A DNA stretch of 64,000 nt, from positions 1,200,066-1,264,065 of the forward strand of contig DS022282.1 of assembly GCA_000153745.1 (NCBI GenBank), read 5' to 3'. Positions 40,627 to 49,865 of this stretch are shown here, one piece after another. The translations under genes and the position numbers were made by a program. The DNA is from Rhodobacterales bacterium HTCC2255. GTDB lineage: Bacteria > Pseudomonadota > Alphaproteobacteria > Rhodobacterales > Rhodobacteraceae. Position 1 is the stretch's first letter. Each line of letters starts with the position of its first letter. Below the pieces are notes generated by a model. It searched no databases and was not told the origin of the DNA. It saw nothing but the letters and a program-made list of their open reading frames with translations.

Positions 40627-42045
40627 ATGCAACAGATTACACCAATAATTTTATGTGGGGGCTCTGGTTCTCGACTTTGGCCTCTTTCTCGCAAAAGCTA
40701 TCCAAAACAATTTGTACCACTAGTTGGCGATAAAACACTTTTTCAAAATTCTGCCACACGCCTCACTGGTAAGCAATTTAAAAATCCTGTAATTGTAACA
40801 AATTCTGATTATAGATTTATTGTAAATGAGCAATTACAAGAAATAGGCATAGAGCCTGGTGCTATCTTAATTGAACCAGAAGGGCGCAATACTGCCCCAG
40901 CTATTTTAGCTGCTGCATTATTTGAATATCAGATAAATCCAGATGCCATACTTGTTGTTGCTCCATCTGATCATATAATAAATGATGTGAATGCATTTCA
41001 ATTAGCAATTGATGAAGCTTATAAAGTTGCTCAAGACGGGCAGTTAGTAACTTTTGGCATAAAGCCAACTCATCCAGAGACAGGATTTGGTTATTTAGAG
41101 CTTTCAAAAATTTCGACAGCACAAGCAGTGCCGTTAAAAGCTTTCGTGGAAAAACCAGACCTAAGTAATGCTAAAAAAATGTTCCAATCAGAAAATTTTC
41201 TGTGGAACTCAGGTATTTTCCTATTTCAAGCGAGAGATATCATTGAAGCATTTAAAAAATATTCTCCATCTGATTTAGACGCCGTGAATTTATCACTTAA
41301 AAATAGCATAAATGATCTTGGGTTTTGCCGTTTAAATCTCACAGATTGGGTAAAGACTGAGAATATCTCTATTGATTACGCCATTATGGAAAAATCTGAC
41401 AACCTTTCAGTTGTACCTTTTAGCGCAGGTTGGTCAGATTTAGGTGGTTGGGATGCTGTATGGCGTGAAAATGTGTCAAACGCTGATGGTGTCAATACAT
41501 CTAATAATGTAACCGCGATCGGCTGTGAAAATTCATTAATTCGATCTGAAGACGAATCGATAGAAGTTGTAGGAATTGGCCTCAAGAATATTATAACAGT
41601 AGCCATGAAAGACGCAGTACTTGTTGCGGATATTTCAAAATCCCAAGATGTAAAAAAAGCAGTTGATATTCTCAAAGAGAAGAAAGCAAGCCAAGCCACT
41701 CAATTTCCAAAAGACCACCGACCTTGGGGATGGTTTGAGAGCTTAACGATAGATGAAAATTTTCAGGTTAAAAAGATACATGTTCATCCAGGAGCATCTC
41801 TTTCACTTCAAAGCCATAAATATCGTGCTGAACACTGGATAGTTGTTTCTGGTGTAGCAGAAGTAACAATAGATGAAGAAGTAAAACTCGTCAGCGAAAA
41901 TCAGTCTGTTTATATTCCTCTTGGTGCTATTCACCGAATGCGGAATCCTGGAGAAAAACCAATGGAATTAATCGAAGTTCAAACAGGTACATACTTTGGT
42001 GAAGACGACATTTTTAGGTATGATGATATATATTCAAGATCATAA
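40627..42045 (+). CDS. manC: Mannose-1-phosphate guanylyltransferase / mannose-6-phosphate isomerase
   Basis: 472 aa bifunctional type II enzyme making GDP-mannose. The nucleotidyltransferase domain starts PIILCGGSGSRLWPLSRKSYPKQF (read in parts) and has GFGYLE and AFVEKPD. The C-terminal cupin isomerase domain (residues about 355-465) has HRPWGWFESL and HVHPGASLSLQSHKYRAEHWIVVSG. It supplies the precursor for the gmd-colC-colD genes on the opposite strand. Confidence 0.94.
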   Translation: MQQITPIILCGGSGSRLWPLSRKSYPKQFVPLVGDKTLFQNSATRLTGKQFKNPVIVTNSDYRFIVNEQLQEIGIEPGAILIEPEGRNTAPAILAAALFEYQINPDAILVVAPSDHIINDVNAFQLAIDEAYKVAQDGQLVTFGIKPTHPETGFGYLELSKISTAQAVPLKAFVEKPDLSNAKKMFQSENFLWNSGIFLFQARDIIEAFKKYSPSDLDAVNLSLKNSINDLGFCRLNLTDWVKTENISIDYAIMEKSDNLSVVPFSAGWSDLGGWDAVWRENVSNADGVNTSNNVTAIGCENSLIRSEDESIEVVGIGLKNIITVAMKDAVLVADISKSQDVKKAVDILKEKKASQATQFPKDHRPWGWFESLTIDENFQVKKIHVHPGASLSLQSHKYRAEHWIVVSGVAEVTIDEEVKLVSENQSVYIPLGAIHRMRNPGEKPMELIEVQTGTYFGEDDIFRYDDIYSRS

Positions 42046-42087
42046 CCCACATTATTGTTCAATTTAGGACATTCAACTCTAAATAAA

Positions 42088-43260
42088 TTAAAATTGAATT
42101 TGTGCTAAAGCATCAATCGCCTCATCAATTTTATAGTGGTGATTTCCTATGAATAAACCGTTTTTATCAATATAATCAGCATTCTCTAGCTTACCATGCA
42201 CCCTATGAGGTATGTGTGCCATGACTGGGTTATTTGTAAAGTTTCCTGCGACAATCGGACGAACCTCAAAACCAATTAGATTTAATTCACTTATCAGCCT
42301 TTTACGTGATATATTTTTATTTGGCCTTAATACCAACGCAAATCCAAACCAACTACTTTCACCGATCTCTTCTTGTAAAAAGAAAATTGGATGATTTCTC
42401 AATTTTTTTTGTATTATTTTAGCATTATCTCTGCGACCTTCAATAAGAGTAGGTAATTTTTTAATTTGTTCCAACCCTAAAGCACCTGACATCTCAAGTG
42501 GCCTTAAGTTATAACCAGGTAAAACAAAGTTAAAACTTTCCTCAAAGGCATCATCACTTTTTATTCCTGTAACTTTATTTTCAATAGGCAGATTACGTGT
42601 CCAACCATGAGATCGCATAGACAGCATAATATGATAAAGCTCTTCATCATCAGTTACCACTATCCCACCTTCCATTGTAGAAATATGGTGTGAGAAAAAA
42701 CTTGAGAAAGTACCCATTATGCCAAAAGTGCCTGTATATTTATTTTGAAATTTTGCTCCCATACTCTCACAATTGTCTTCAAGCAATAAAATATTTCTTG
42801 TGCCTATAAGTTCTTTAATTTTTTCAAAATTGTTTGGATTACCAAGCAAGTTTACTATCATTATAGCCCTAGTTTGGTCAGTTATGGCATCTTCAAGCGC
42901 AGATAAATCATAGTTTAATGTATATAAATCTATATCGACAAATTTTTGCACTAGTCCATACTGAGATAATGGATAATAAGTTGTTGACCAACTTACTGCA
43001 GGAACAATAATTTCATCGCCTGGTCTCAGGTGAATCTTCTCATTTTTAGTATAAAACAAAGCACCTGTCATTAAAAGGTTTGCAGAAGAACCTGAATTTA
43101 CCATTACTGCGTATTTTGAACCAAAATATTTAGCAAATTGTTTTTCAAATTCTTTAACTTCAGAGCCCATGGAAAACATATTAGAAGTTATAACTCTCTG
43201 TAATGCATCATATTCATTCTGATCCCAAGATGTTGTTGCTAAAGGAAATTTGATTGTCAT
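42088..43260 (-). CDS. colD: GDP-4-keto-6-deoxy-D-mannose 3-dehydratase (ColD)
   Basis: 390 aa DegT/DnrJ-fold PLP enzyme. At residues 184-199 it reads TFSSFFSHHISTMEGG: the position that carries the PLP-binding lysine in ordinary sugar aminotransferases holds His-His (191-192). That replacement is the hallmark of ColD, which removes the C3 hydroxyl of GDP-4-keto-6-deoxymannose. From memory, the E. coli O55 enzyme also shares MFTMG, AVMVSSGS, VPAVSWSTTYYPL and DKNGLFVGNHQ, and each has a close counterpart here. Translationally adjacent to colC (end-to-start, one-base contact). Confidence 0.82.
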   Translation of the reverse strand: MTIKFPLATTSWDQNEYDALQRVITSNMFSMGSEVKEFEKQFAKYFGSKYAVMVNSGSSANLLMTGALFYTKNEKIHLRPGDEIIVPAVSWSTTYYPLSQYGLVQKFVDIDLYTLNYDLSALEDAITDQTRAIMIVNLLGNPNNFEKIKELIGTRNILLLEDNCESMGAKFQNKYTGTFGIMGTFSSFFSHHISTMEGGIVVTDDEELYHIMLSMRSHGWTRNLPIENKVTGIKSDDAFEESFNFVLPGYNLRPLEMSGALGLEQIKKLPTLIEGRRDNAKIIQKKLRNHPIFFLQEEIGESSWFGFALVLRPNKNISRKRLISELNLIGFEVRPIVAGNFTNNPVMAHIPHRVHGKLENADYIDKNGLFIGNHHYKIDEAIDALAQIQF

Positions 43261-44183
43261 TAAACTACATTCTCCAAATAATATTTATATGTTGATCTGA
43301 TGCCTTCTTTTAAAGTTGTTTTAGGTTGCCAGCCCCATTTTAATTGCAAAGAGATATCAGATAATTTTTGTGCCATTCCAGTGGGTTTTGAATAATCAAA
43401 AACAAACTCTCCTTGCCATCCTATAGCAAGCGCAACTGATTCATAATATTCTTTTATTGTATAATCAGTACCCACACCTAGGTTCATTAAATCTGGCATG
43501 TCCGAAATGCTTTCCAATGCAAAATAAATCGCGTCGGCCAAATCTTCTATATACATAAATTCACGCCGTGCGGAACCATCACCCCAAATTTCTACAGATT
43601 GCTCTCCAATGATTTTTGCTTGATGAACCTTGTGAATTATAGCTGGTAAAAGATGCGAATTCTTAGGATCAAATTTATCAAATCTGCCATAAAGATTACA
43701 TGGTATTAGTGTTTTATAATTATAGCTAGGATCTTCTTTTCGAATATATTGGCACAATCGGAGCGCAACAATCTTAGCAATTGCATATCCTTCATTAGTT
43801 GGTTCAAGCTTACCTTCTAAAATATACTTTTCTTTTAAGGGGTTTTGCGCTTCTCTTGGGTAAATACACGTAGAAGCAAGATTTATTAGCTTTTTTATCT
43901 TAGCTTCACGCGCTCCCATTATTACATTTCTGCCAATTACAATATTTGAATCTAAAAATGCAACAGGCTCCTCTATGTTTGCAGAAATACCTCCAACCCT
44001 TCCCGCACAATGAAGAACTATATCGGGCTTGCATTCATTAAAAAAGGATTTAACCGATGCATAATCCATCAAATTTAAATCATTGCTGGATGGAGCAATA
44101 ATGTTCCATTTATTTGAGGCGTAATGATTTTGTATATTACGCCCGACTAATCCTGAGCCACCTGTAAGAAGCAATGTTGGCAT
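43260..44183 (-). CDS. colC: GDP-L-colitose synthase-like epimerase/reductase (ColC; GDP-fucose synthase family)
   Basis: 307 aa short-chain dehydrogenase-type enzyme. NAD(P) motif LLTGGSGLVGRNI; catalytic STCIYP and YAIAK (YxxxK); substrate-side NLYGRFDKFDP and NSHLLPA as in GDP-fucose synthase. The start (LLTGGSGLVG, then APSSNDLNL) resembles ColC as I remember it rather than Fcl, and colD next door supplies the 3-deoxy substrate. A plain GDP-fucose synthase cannot be excluded without alignment. Confidence 0.75.
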   Translation of the reverse strand: MPTLLLTGGSGLVGRNIQNHYASNKWNIIAPSSNDLNLMDYASVKSFFNECKPDIVLHCAGRVGGISANIEEPVAFLDSNIVIGRNVIMGAREAKIKKLINLASTCIYPREAQNPLKEKYILEGKLEPTNEGYAIAKIVALRLCQYIRKEDPSYNYKTLIPCNLYGRFDKFDPKNSHLLPAIIHKVHQAKIIGEQSVEIWGDGSARREFMYIEDLADAIYFALESISDMPDLMNLGVGTDYTIKEYYESVALAIGWQGEFVFDYSKPTGMAQKLSDISLQLKWGWQPKTTLKEGIRSTYKYYLENVV

Positions 44184-44199
44184 GCCTTAATGAACCTTT

Positions 44200-45309
44200 C
44201 TAATGATCATAGCTTTCAAAACCATTTTTAAGAAGGAAGTGTAATTTTTTAGCTTCTGCTAAATCACATGCAACCATTTCAGAACACATTTCTTGGGCAG
44301 TTATTTCAGGAACCCACCCAAGTTTTTCCTTTGCTTTTGAAGGATCTCCTAACAATGTCTCAACTTCAGCAGGCCTAAAATACCTAGAATCTATTCTCAT
44401 AATAACATCTCCTACATTTATTGAAGGGGCTATTTCATTGTTGACCTTTGATACTGTTGCAATTTCATCAATGCCTTTTCCAGAAAATTCAATTTCTATT
44501 CCAAGATCACTGGCTACCCATGTTATGAAATTTCTTACTGAATGCTGAATACCAGTTGCAATAACAAAGTCATCAGGCTTTTCTTGTTGTAGCATCATCC
44601 ATTGCATACGAACATAATCTTTAGCATGCCCCCAATCTCTTAAAGCATCGATATTTCCCATATAAAGACATGTTTCTAGACCTAGTGCTATTCGAGTTAA
44701 TCCTCGTGTAATTTTTCGAGTAACAAAAGTTTCCCCTCTTCGGGGAGACTCATGATTAAATAAAATTCCATTACATGCATAGATCCCATAACTTTCACGG
44801 TAATTAACAGCAATCCAATATGCATACAATTTTGCTACAGCATATGGTGACCGTGGATGAAAAGGTGTATTCTCGGTTTGAGGTATTTCTTTAACCAATC
44901 CATATAATTCTGAAGTAGACGCTTGATAAAATCGAGTTTTATTTTCAAGTCCCAAAAACCTAATTGCTTCAAGAATTCTTAGTGAGCCCATAGCATCAAC
45001 GTCGGCTGTATATTCTGGAGCCTCAAATGATACAGCAACATGTGATTGAGCACCAAGATTATATACTTCATCAGGCTCAATATCACGTATAATTCGAGTG
45101 AGATTCGATGAATCTGTAAGATCACCATAATGTAGCTTAAGATGAATATTATCTAAATGTGGGTCTTCAAATATATGATCTATGCGTTGTGTATTTAGTG
45201 ATGAGGCACGCCGTTTGATGCCGTGTACCTCATATCCTTTTTTTAATAGAAACTCTGCCAAATATGAGCCATCTTGACCTGTAATCCCTGTGATAAGAGC
45301 TTTTTTCAT
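44200..45309 (-). CDS. gmd: GDP-mannose 4,6-dehydratase
   Basis: 369 aa extended SDR. N-terminus [24 protein letters not shown] with the NADP motif, then [19 protein letters not shown]; catalytic [11 protein letters not shown] and [44 protein letters not shown]. It converts GDP-mannose to GDP-4-keto-6-deoxymannose, the branch point for colitose, fucose and rhamnose. First gene of the minus-strand gmd-colC-colD run. Confidence 0.96.
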   Translation of the reverse strand: MKKALITGITGQDGSYLAEFLLKKGYEVHGIKRRASSLNTQRIDHIFEDPHLDNIHLKLHYGDLTDSSNLTRIIRDIEPDEVYNLGAQSHVAVSFEAPEYTADVDAMGSLRILEAIRFLGLENKTRFYQASTSELYGLVKEIPQTENTPFHPRSPYAVAKLYAYWIAVNYRESYGIYACNGILFNHESPRRGETFVTRKITRGLTRIALGLETCLYMGNIDALRDWGHAKDYVRMQWMMLQQEKPDDFVIATGIQHSVRNFITWVASDLGIEIEFSGKGIDEIATVSKVNNEIAPSINVGDVIMRIDSRYFRPAEVETLLGDPSKAKEKLGWVPEITAQEMCSEMVACDLAEAKKLHFLLKNGFESYDH

Positions 45310-45515
45310 TTTTTTTCCTTCACCAATAGCAATATAAGGTCTATTTTATGAATACTTATATGATTGAATAGTAATTAAAAACATTAAAAATGTGACTAAT
45401 CCTGTAATTATCTGAAATTCATCATCAAAAACATATTAAAGGTAAATTTGCTAAGGTGCCGCATTTCCACTTTTGTTATTAATTCGTATAAAGATTTTAA
45501 ATTTAGGTAAGTAGT

Positions 45516-46265
45516 ATGACATCTCAGAACAAAAAAACTCATTTTGGCTTTAAAGAAGTGAACGAAAAAGACAAGGCTCAGATGGTGCGTGGAGTTTTTT
45601 CATCAGTTGCTTCAAAATATGACGTTATGAATGATGTAATGTCTTTTGGAATTCACCGTATTTGGAAAAATAGTATGATGGACTGGCTATCCCCTCAGCC
45701 AAATCAGAAACTACTTGATGTTGCGGGAGGTACAGGTGACATTTCATTTCGCTTTTTGAAGAGGGCACCCACTGCACATGCTACGGTCTTTGATATGACA
45801 CAAAGTATGTTGGATGAAGGACAGTTAAGGTCAGAAGCTGAAAAAATAGAAAATCACCTAGATTGGGTTTGTGGTGATGCTATGTGCCTTCCATTTAAAG
45901 ACAATTCATTCGATGTTTATACAATATCATTTGGCATCAGAAATGTAACACATCCTGAAAAAGCTTTAAGCGAAGCATTCAGAGTTCTACGGCCAGGTGG
46001 TCGTTTGATGGTATTAGAGTTTAGCCAAATTCCCAACCCATCAATGCAATGGGCATACGACAAATACTCTTTTAATATTATTCCTCCAATGGGGAAGATT
46101 ATTGCTAATGATTCTGAAAGTTATCAATATCTTGTTGAAAGTATAAGAAAATTTCCAAATCAAGAAAAATTTTTAGAAATGGTAAGTAATGCAGGGTTTA
46201 GTAACGCAAAATATCGTAATTTAACAATGGGTGTAGCGTGTTTGCACTCTGGGTGGAAAATTTAA
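45516..46265 (+). CDS. ubiE: Ubiquinone/menaquinone C-methyltransferase UbiE
   Basis: 249 aa SAM methyltransferase of quinone biosynthesis. UbiE signatures are [29 protein letters not shown], and [21 protein letters not shown]-like [13 protein letters not shown] ends it. It methylates the C2 of the demethoxy-quinone ring. The ubiB start follows the stop with no gap. Confidence 0.95.
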   Translation: MTSQNKKTHFGFKEVNEKDKAQMVRGVFSSVASKYDVMNDVMSFGIHRIWKNSMMDWLSPQPNQKLLDVAGGTGDISFRFLKRAPTAHATVFDMTQSMLDEGQLRSEAEKIENHLDWVCGDAMCLPFKDNSFDVYTISFGIRNVTHPEKALSEAFRVLRPGGRLMVLEFSQIPNPSMQWAYDKYSFNIIPPMGKIIANDSESYQYLVESIRKFPNQEKFLEMVSNAGFSNAKYRNLTMGVACLHSGWKI

Positions 46266-47798
46266 ATGCGTGGTCCACACAACATATGGCGGCTTATTCG
46301 AACTGGTACTACATTTGAACGTACTGGTGCGATGCAAATTATTTTGGATAAGCTTGATTTACCACCATTATTAAAGTTTACTATTCGTTTTATTGGTAAA
46401 CCCTTTAAACTTTTGGGCTTAAAAGGTGATACACAGTTTCCCCCGATAGTAAGAGCCCTAACAGCTCTGGGGCCTGCATATATTAAATTTGGTCAAATAT
46501 TATCTACTCGACCTGATTTAGTAGGCGCTGAGCTAGCAAAACAATTGAGCGTACTGCAAGAAAGCTTGCCTCCGTTTTCTAGGGATTTAGCATTGTTAGA
46601 GATAGAAAGAGATTTAGAAATTTCTACTAATGAAGTATTTGAAAATATCTCAGAACCAATAGCTGCTGCATCCATTGCGCAAGTCCACAAAGCAGTTCTT
46701 AAATCTACTGGTCAAACAGTCGCGATCAAAGTTTTACGGCCAGGTATAGAAAAAGCTTTTAGAAAAGACATCGATGCATTTTATCTAGCGGCAAATATAA
46801 TTGAACTCTTATCCCCTAAATCTCGTCGCTTGAGGCCACTTGAAGTCATCGAGCATTTTGATTCAGTTGTGCAAGGTGAATTAGATTTAAGACTAGAAGC
46901 TTCAGCAGCATCTGAATTTTCAGCAAATACAAAAGGTGATGCATTTCTATGTATTCCAAACATTCATTGGGAAACATCTGGCAGAAGAGTCATGACACTT
47001 GATTGGATTGATGGAATTCCATTAGCTGATTTAGAAGCTTTAAAGAATTCAAAAACTGATATGGAAGAGCTGTCCACTCGTATTTTATCAATGTTTTTAA
47101 GACACGCACTGCGAGATGGTTTTTTTCATGGTGACATGCATCAAGGAAATTTAAAGTTAAATTCTAAAGGCGAATTGGTTATATTTGATTTTGGCATAAT
47201 GGGTCGAATTGATGAATATACTCGTCGTGTTTATGCAGAAATATTAATGGGATTTATAAAAAAAGATTACAAACGTGTAGCAGAAGTTCACTTTGAGGCA
47301 GGTTACATATCCTCAGATCAAGATGTGGATTTATTTGCCCAAGCACTAAGATCGGTCGGAGAGCCAATTTTTGGTCAAAATGCAGAAAATATATCCATGG
47401 CTAAACTTCTCTCACATTTATTTGATGTAACTGAAAGATTTGGAATGGAAACACGCACTGAACTTATACTTTTACAACGTACAATGGTAGTTGTTGAAGG
47501 TGTTTCAAGATCACTAAACCCAACTTCATTAGATATCTGGGAAGCAGCAAGACCAGAAGTTGAAAGCTATATTAAAAATAATCTTGGGCCAAAAGCATTG
47601 GTAAGAGATTTTATAAAAACAGCACAAACATTATCACATTTTGGACCTAAATTGCCTAGCTTACTGGAACATCTCTTAACCAGTGATATCAAAAATAAAA
47701 CGAATCACAAAAAGAATAGTGTTAAAAGTAAACTTACTTGGGCCCTAATTGGAAGTGCTTCAACTACATTAATCATTATTATACTAAATCATTTTTAA
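46266..47798 (+). CDS. ubiB: Ubiquinone biosynthesis atypical kinase UbiB
   Basis: 510 aa ADCK/UbiB-family protein. KxGQ motif AYIKFGQILSTRPDLVG, alanine-rich nucleotide loop IAAASIAQVHKA, catalytic FFHGDMHQGNLKL and FDFGIMGRID. A C-terminal hydrophobic span (TWALIGSASTTLIIIIL) anchors it. It supports coenzyme Q synthesis at the membrane. Immediately downstream of ubiE; the 3' end overlaps the convergent kinase-like gene by 15 bases. Confidence 0.95.
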   Translation: MRGPHNIWRLIRTGTTFERTGAMQIILDKLDLPPLLKFTIRFIGKPFKLLGLKGDTQFPPIVRALTALGPAYIKFGQILSTRPDLVGAELAKQLSVLQESLPPFSRDLALLEIERDLEISTNEVFENISEPIAAASIAQVHKAVLKSTGQTVAIKVLRPGIEKAFRKDIDAFYLAANIIELLSPKSRRLRPLEVIEHFDSVVQGELDLRLEASAASEFSANTKGDAFLCIPNIHWETSGRRVMTLDWIDGIPLADLEALKNSKTDMEELSTRILSMFLRHALRDGFFHGDMHQGNLKLNSKGELVIFDFGIMGRIDEYTRRVYAEILMGFIKKDYKRVAEVHFEAGYISSDQDVDLFAQALRSVGEPIFGQNAENISMAKLLSHLFDVTERFGMETRTELILLQRTMVVVEGVSRSLNPTSLDIWEAARPEVESYIKNNLGPKALVRDFIKTAQTLSHFGPKLPSLLEHLLTSDIKNKTNHKKNSVKSKLTWALIGSASTTLIIIILNHF

Positions 47799-48641
47799 TA
47801 GATCTATTTCTGCTAATGCTGCTTTTTCATACTCTATGAACCCTTGCTCAGCTTTCCAAAAACAATACGCAGCCAGTCGCCAGTGATAAATGGGGCCAAT
47901 TATATTATACCGACTTCGCAATTTAGGTGTAAGGTTCGTTAGAAAATCTTCATGATCTTTTATAGAAAAGTTTCCTGAACCATAAATTTTATGCATTCCA
48001 GGAGAAAGAAACATCACAATATCTACAATTGGGTCACCGATAGCAGGGCATTGCCAATCAATAAGTCGCAACCCTTTTTCACCTAATATCAAGTTACCTG
48101 GCACAACATCAGTATGTAATAATACAGGCTCAATATCTGAAATTGATACATCTGGACATATATTGATTAATTTATTTTTATGATAATTGTTTAGCTTGTT
48201 TATTATTTCAAGCCCAGTTTGTTTAATGTCTGATGGCAAATTTGAAAGAATCCGCAATCCTTTTGGGTATCTGCGCTTGCGAATTCGAGTTAATAATTCT
48301 GATACAGTCTCTACATCATGAGACCATGTGTGCCCTTTAATATAATTATACAAAAGAACGTCACCAAAAGGCGTTTTTAAATACTTATGGGGCTTTGGCG
48401 CGATATCTGAACCATCAAGCCATAGAAGACATCTATACTCTGCTTCTGGAGTGTTATTAAAAAGTGGGTTAGTGTTTGTTTCTAAATACAGCTTACAAAT
48501 TAAATCCTTTTCACCTATGAGCCGCCATACTTTATTTGTTTGCCCCCCAGTTTGAGCATGCCATACGGTTTGATTTGATATTACCCCCTGCATACTCAGA
48601 TAATTTTGTAGTTGGTTCTTTATTTGATTGTTAAAATTCAT
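47784..48641 (-). CDS. APH/choline-kinase-like phosphotransferase
   Basis: 285 aa aminoglycoside-phosphotransferase-fold protein. Catalytic loop LLHTDVVPGNLIL (HxDxxxxN) and metal site LRLIDWQCPAIGDPIVDI are present; N-terminal QTGGQTNKVWRL is a glycine-rich loop. The substrate might be choline, ethanolamine, thiamine or a similar small alcohol. Just upstream of the tRNA-Arg and on the opposite strand. Confidence 0.86.
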   Translation of the reverse strand: MNFNNQIKNQLQNYLSMQGVISNQTVWHAQTGGQTNKVWRLIGEKDLICKLYLETNTNPLFNNTPEAEYRCLLWLDGSDIAPKPHKYLKTPFGDVLLYNYIKGHTWSHDVETVSELLTRIRKRRYPKGLRILSNLPSDIKQTGLEIINKLNNYHKNKLINICPDVSISDIEPVLLHTDVVPGNLILGEKGLRLIDWQCPAIGDPIVDIVMFLSPGMHKIYGSGNFSIKDHEDFLTNLTPKLRSRYNIIGPIYHWRLAAYCFWKAEQGFIEYEKAALAEIDLLKMI

Positions 48642-48723
48642 CTTAAAATTTTACGCCAGTATTTTGCACATAACAAGGTTTTCATCTTTTCAAGATATAT
48701 TAATTTCATTAGAGTAAAAATAC

Positions 48724-48800
48724 GGCTCTGTGGCTCAACTGGATAGAGCAGCCCCCTCCTAAGGGGCAGGTTGGTGGTTCGAATCCACCCAGGGTCACCA
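48724..48800 (+). tRNA. tRNA-Arg (anticodon CCT)
   Basis: 77 bases including an encoded CCA. Acceptor GGCTCTG pairs with CAGGGTC (two G-T pairs); D-arm GCTC...GAGC; anticodon stem GCCCC/GGGGC around CTCCTAA, giving anticodon CCT (Arg, AGG codon); T-arm GGTGG-TTCGAAT-CCACC. It is complete and should be functional. Its 3' 45 bases recur at 49756-49800. Confidence 0.96.
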
Positions 48801-48975
48801 AATTAATACAACAATTACAATAGGTACAGTTTTTGTAAAAATATACATCCCTTAAAAAACACCTAAAACACCGTTTACAAATAGTTTAGCGATAAGTTGA
48901 CTATATAAATATCTTATGGTTGTTTTATAGATAACTATCGCAGTAAAATTTATTTAGATATAACAGGAGCGTATA

Positions 48976-49605
48976 ATGGACATAAAAAATATTTTGTTAT
49001 TTCTTATATCAAGTATTTTACTTATTGCCTGTAAGGCTGAAATTGTAGAACTGGATATTAAAGCAAAAGATGTGTTTGCTGCTGTTGATGGTGAAGATGG
49101 GGTAATTGAATTTGAAGCTCAGTTCAGTAATTTTGGAGAACTGGATGAAGAAGCAAGAGCACAAGTTGAAGCGTTAGAGAATATCTTAACAAAGTTTATG
49201 GAAATAGATGGCTTTGAAATAGAAAATACAGATATGGGTTACGACATCATTTTAGAAGGTGAAATGCCGATATCAAACAAGAAATTAGACGCAACATACT
49301 ATATTCTTGTATCTTCATCTGAACTTTTTGATGGATACACCTTTTTAGAGCTCAAAACAGGCGATGACTTTAATAATCTTTCAAATCAAATGTCTGCAAT
49401 TAACTTTATGTTATCACCTGATGAATTTCATCCAACGAAAATAAAGCTAAAAGGTAAAGATGTACAAGTTTTGATACCTGCAACTGAAATTGATGGGAAA
49501 GCATATTTATTTTATGAAGGTGTTATTAATGGAAGAATATCTATGAAATTTGAAGGTGGCGTTTTTGATAAGACAGGTGCTGGATTATTTTTGAAAGAAA
49601 ATTAG
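48976..49605 (+). CDS. Hypothetical lipoprotein
   Basis: 209 aa; I do not recognise the family. Signal peptide with lipobox (SILLIAC, Cys at 19) and then an acidic, beta-rich body (GEDGVIEFEAQFSNFGELDEEAR in parts; ISMKFEGGVF near the end). The second half alternates beta strands with polar turns, suggesting a single periplasmic domain. A strong AGGAG lies eight bases upstream. It is the only gene between the two tRNA-derived repeats, so probably recent cargo. Confidence 0.8.
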   Translation: MDIKNILLFLISSILLIACKAEIVELDIKAKDVFAAVDGEDGVIEFEAQFSNFGELDEEARAQVEALENILTKFMEIDGFEIENTDMGYDIILEGEMPISNKKLDATYYILVSSSELFDGYTFLELKTGDDFNNLSNQMSAINFMLSPDEFHPTKIKLKGKDVQVLIPATEIDGKAYLFYEGVINGRISMKFEGGVFDKTGAGLFLKEN

Positions 49606-49755
49606 ATCGATAGTAACATAAACAAAGTATATTTTATTGTAAGTCGTTGATTTTGCTTGATAAATTCCACACATGAATATATACAAAACGTGTACAAATT
49701 TAAAAGTGCGTCTGTAACTTATTGATTTTAAAAAGAAATCAGATAAACCATTGTT
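49606..49755. other. Gap between lipoprotein and tRNA fragment
   Basis: AT-rich noncoding sequence with no gene. It contains GTGTACAAATTT near 49691, similar to GTTTACAAATAG near 48874 on the other side of the lipoprotein gene; these could be arm-type sites of a recombinase, but the match is short. Confidence 0.25.
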
Positions 49756-49800
49756 CTCCTAAGGGGCAGGTTGGTGGTTCGAATCCACCCATGGTCACCA
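49756..49800 (+). repeat. Duplicated 3' end of tRNA-Arg (att-like)
   Basis: Starts in the anticodon loop (CTCCTAA), keeps the variable loop, the whole T-arm and the CCA, and differs from the intact tRNA at one acceptor base. The 5' half is missing (ACCATTGTT precedes it), so it cannot fold as a tRNA. Confidence 0.85.
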
Positions 49801-49865
49801 TAAATTATCTATAGATAATAAATTAATATCATTATAAGATAAAATTTCTTATTAAAGGTGTGGTT

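Larger units (their letters stand above)
48756..49800. mobile_element. Small tRNA-bounded insertion (att-like direct repeats around one lipoprotein gene)
   Basis: A 45-base direct repeat, from the anticodon loop to the CCA of tRNA-Arg (48756-48800), recurs at 49756-49800 with one mismatch (G48792 versus T49792), an offset of exactly 1000 bases. The intact tRNA sits at one end and the displaced 3' fragment at the other: the arrangement left when a tyrosine-recombinase element integrates into a tRNA gene. Only a lipoprotein gene lies between. There is no integrase inside, so this is either a cargo-only unit or the remnant of a larger island. Confidence 0.65.

Noticed and set aside
49756-49800. 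A second functional tRNA
   Set aside because: The 5' half, D-arm and half of the anticodon stem are missing.
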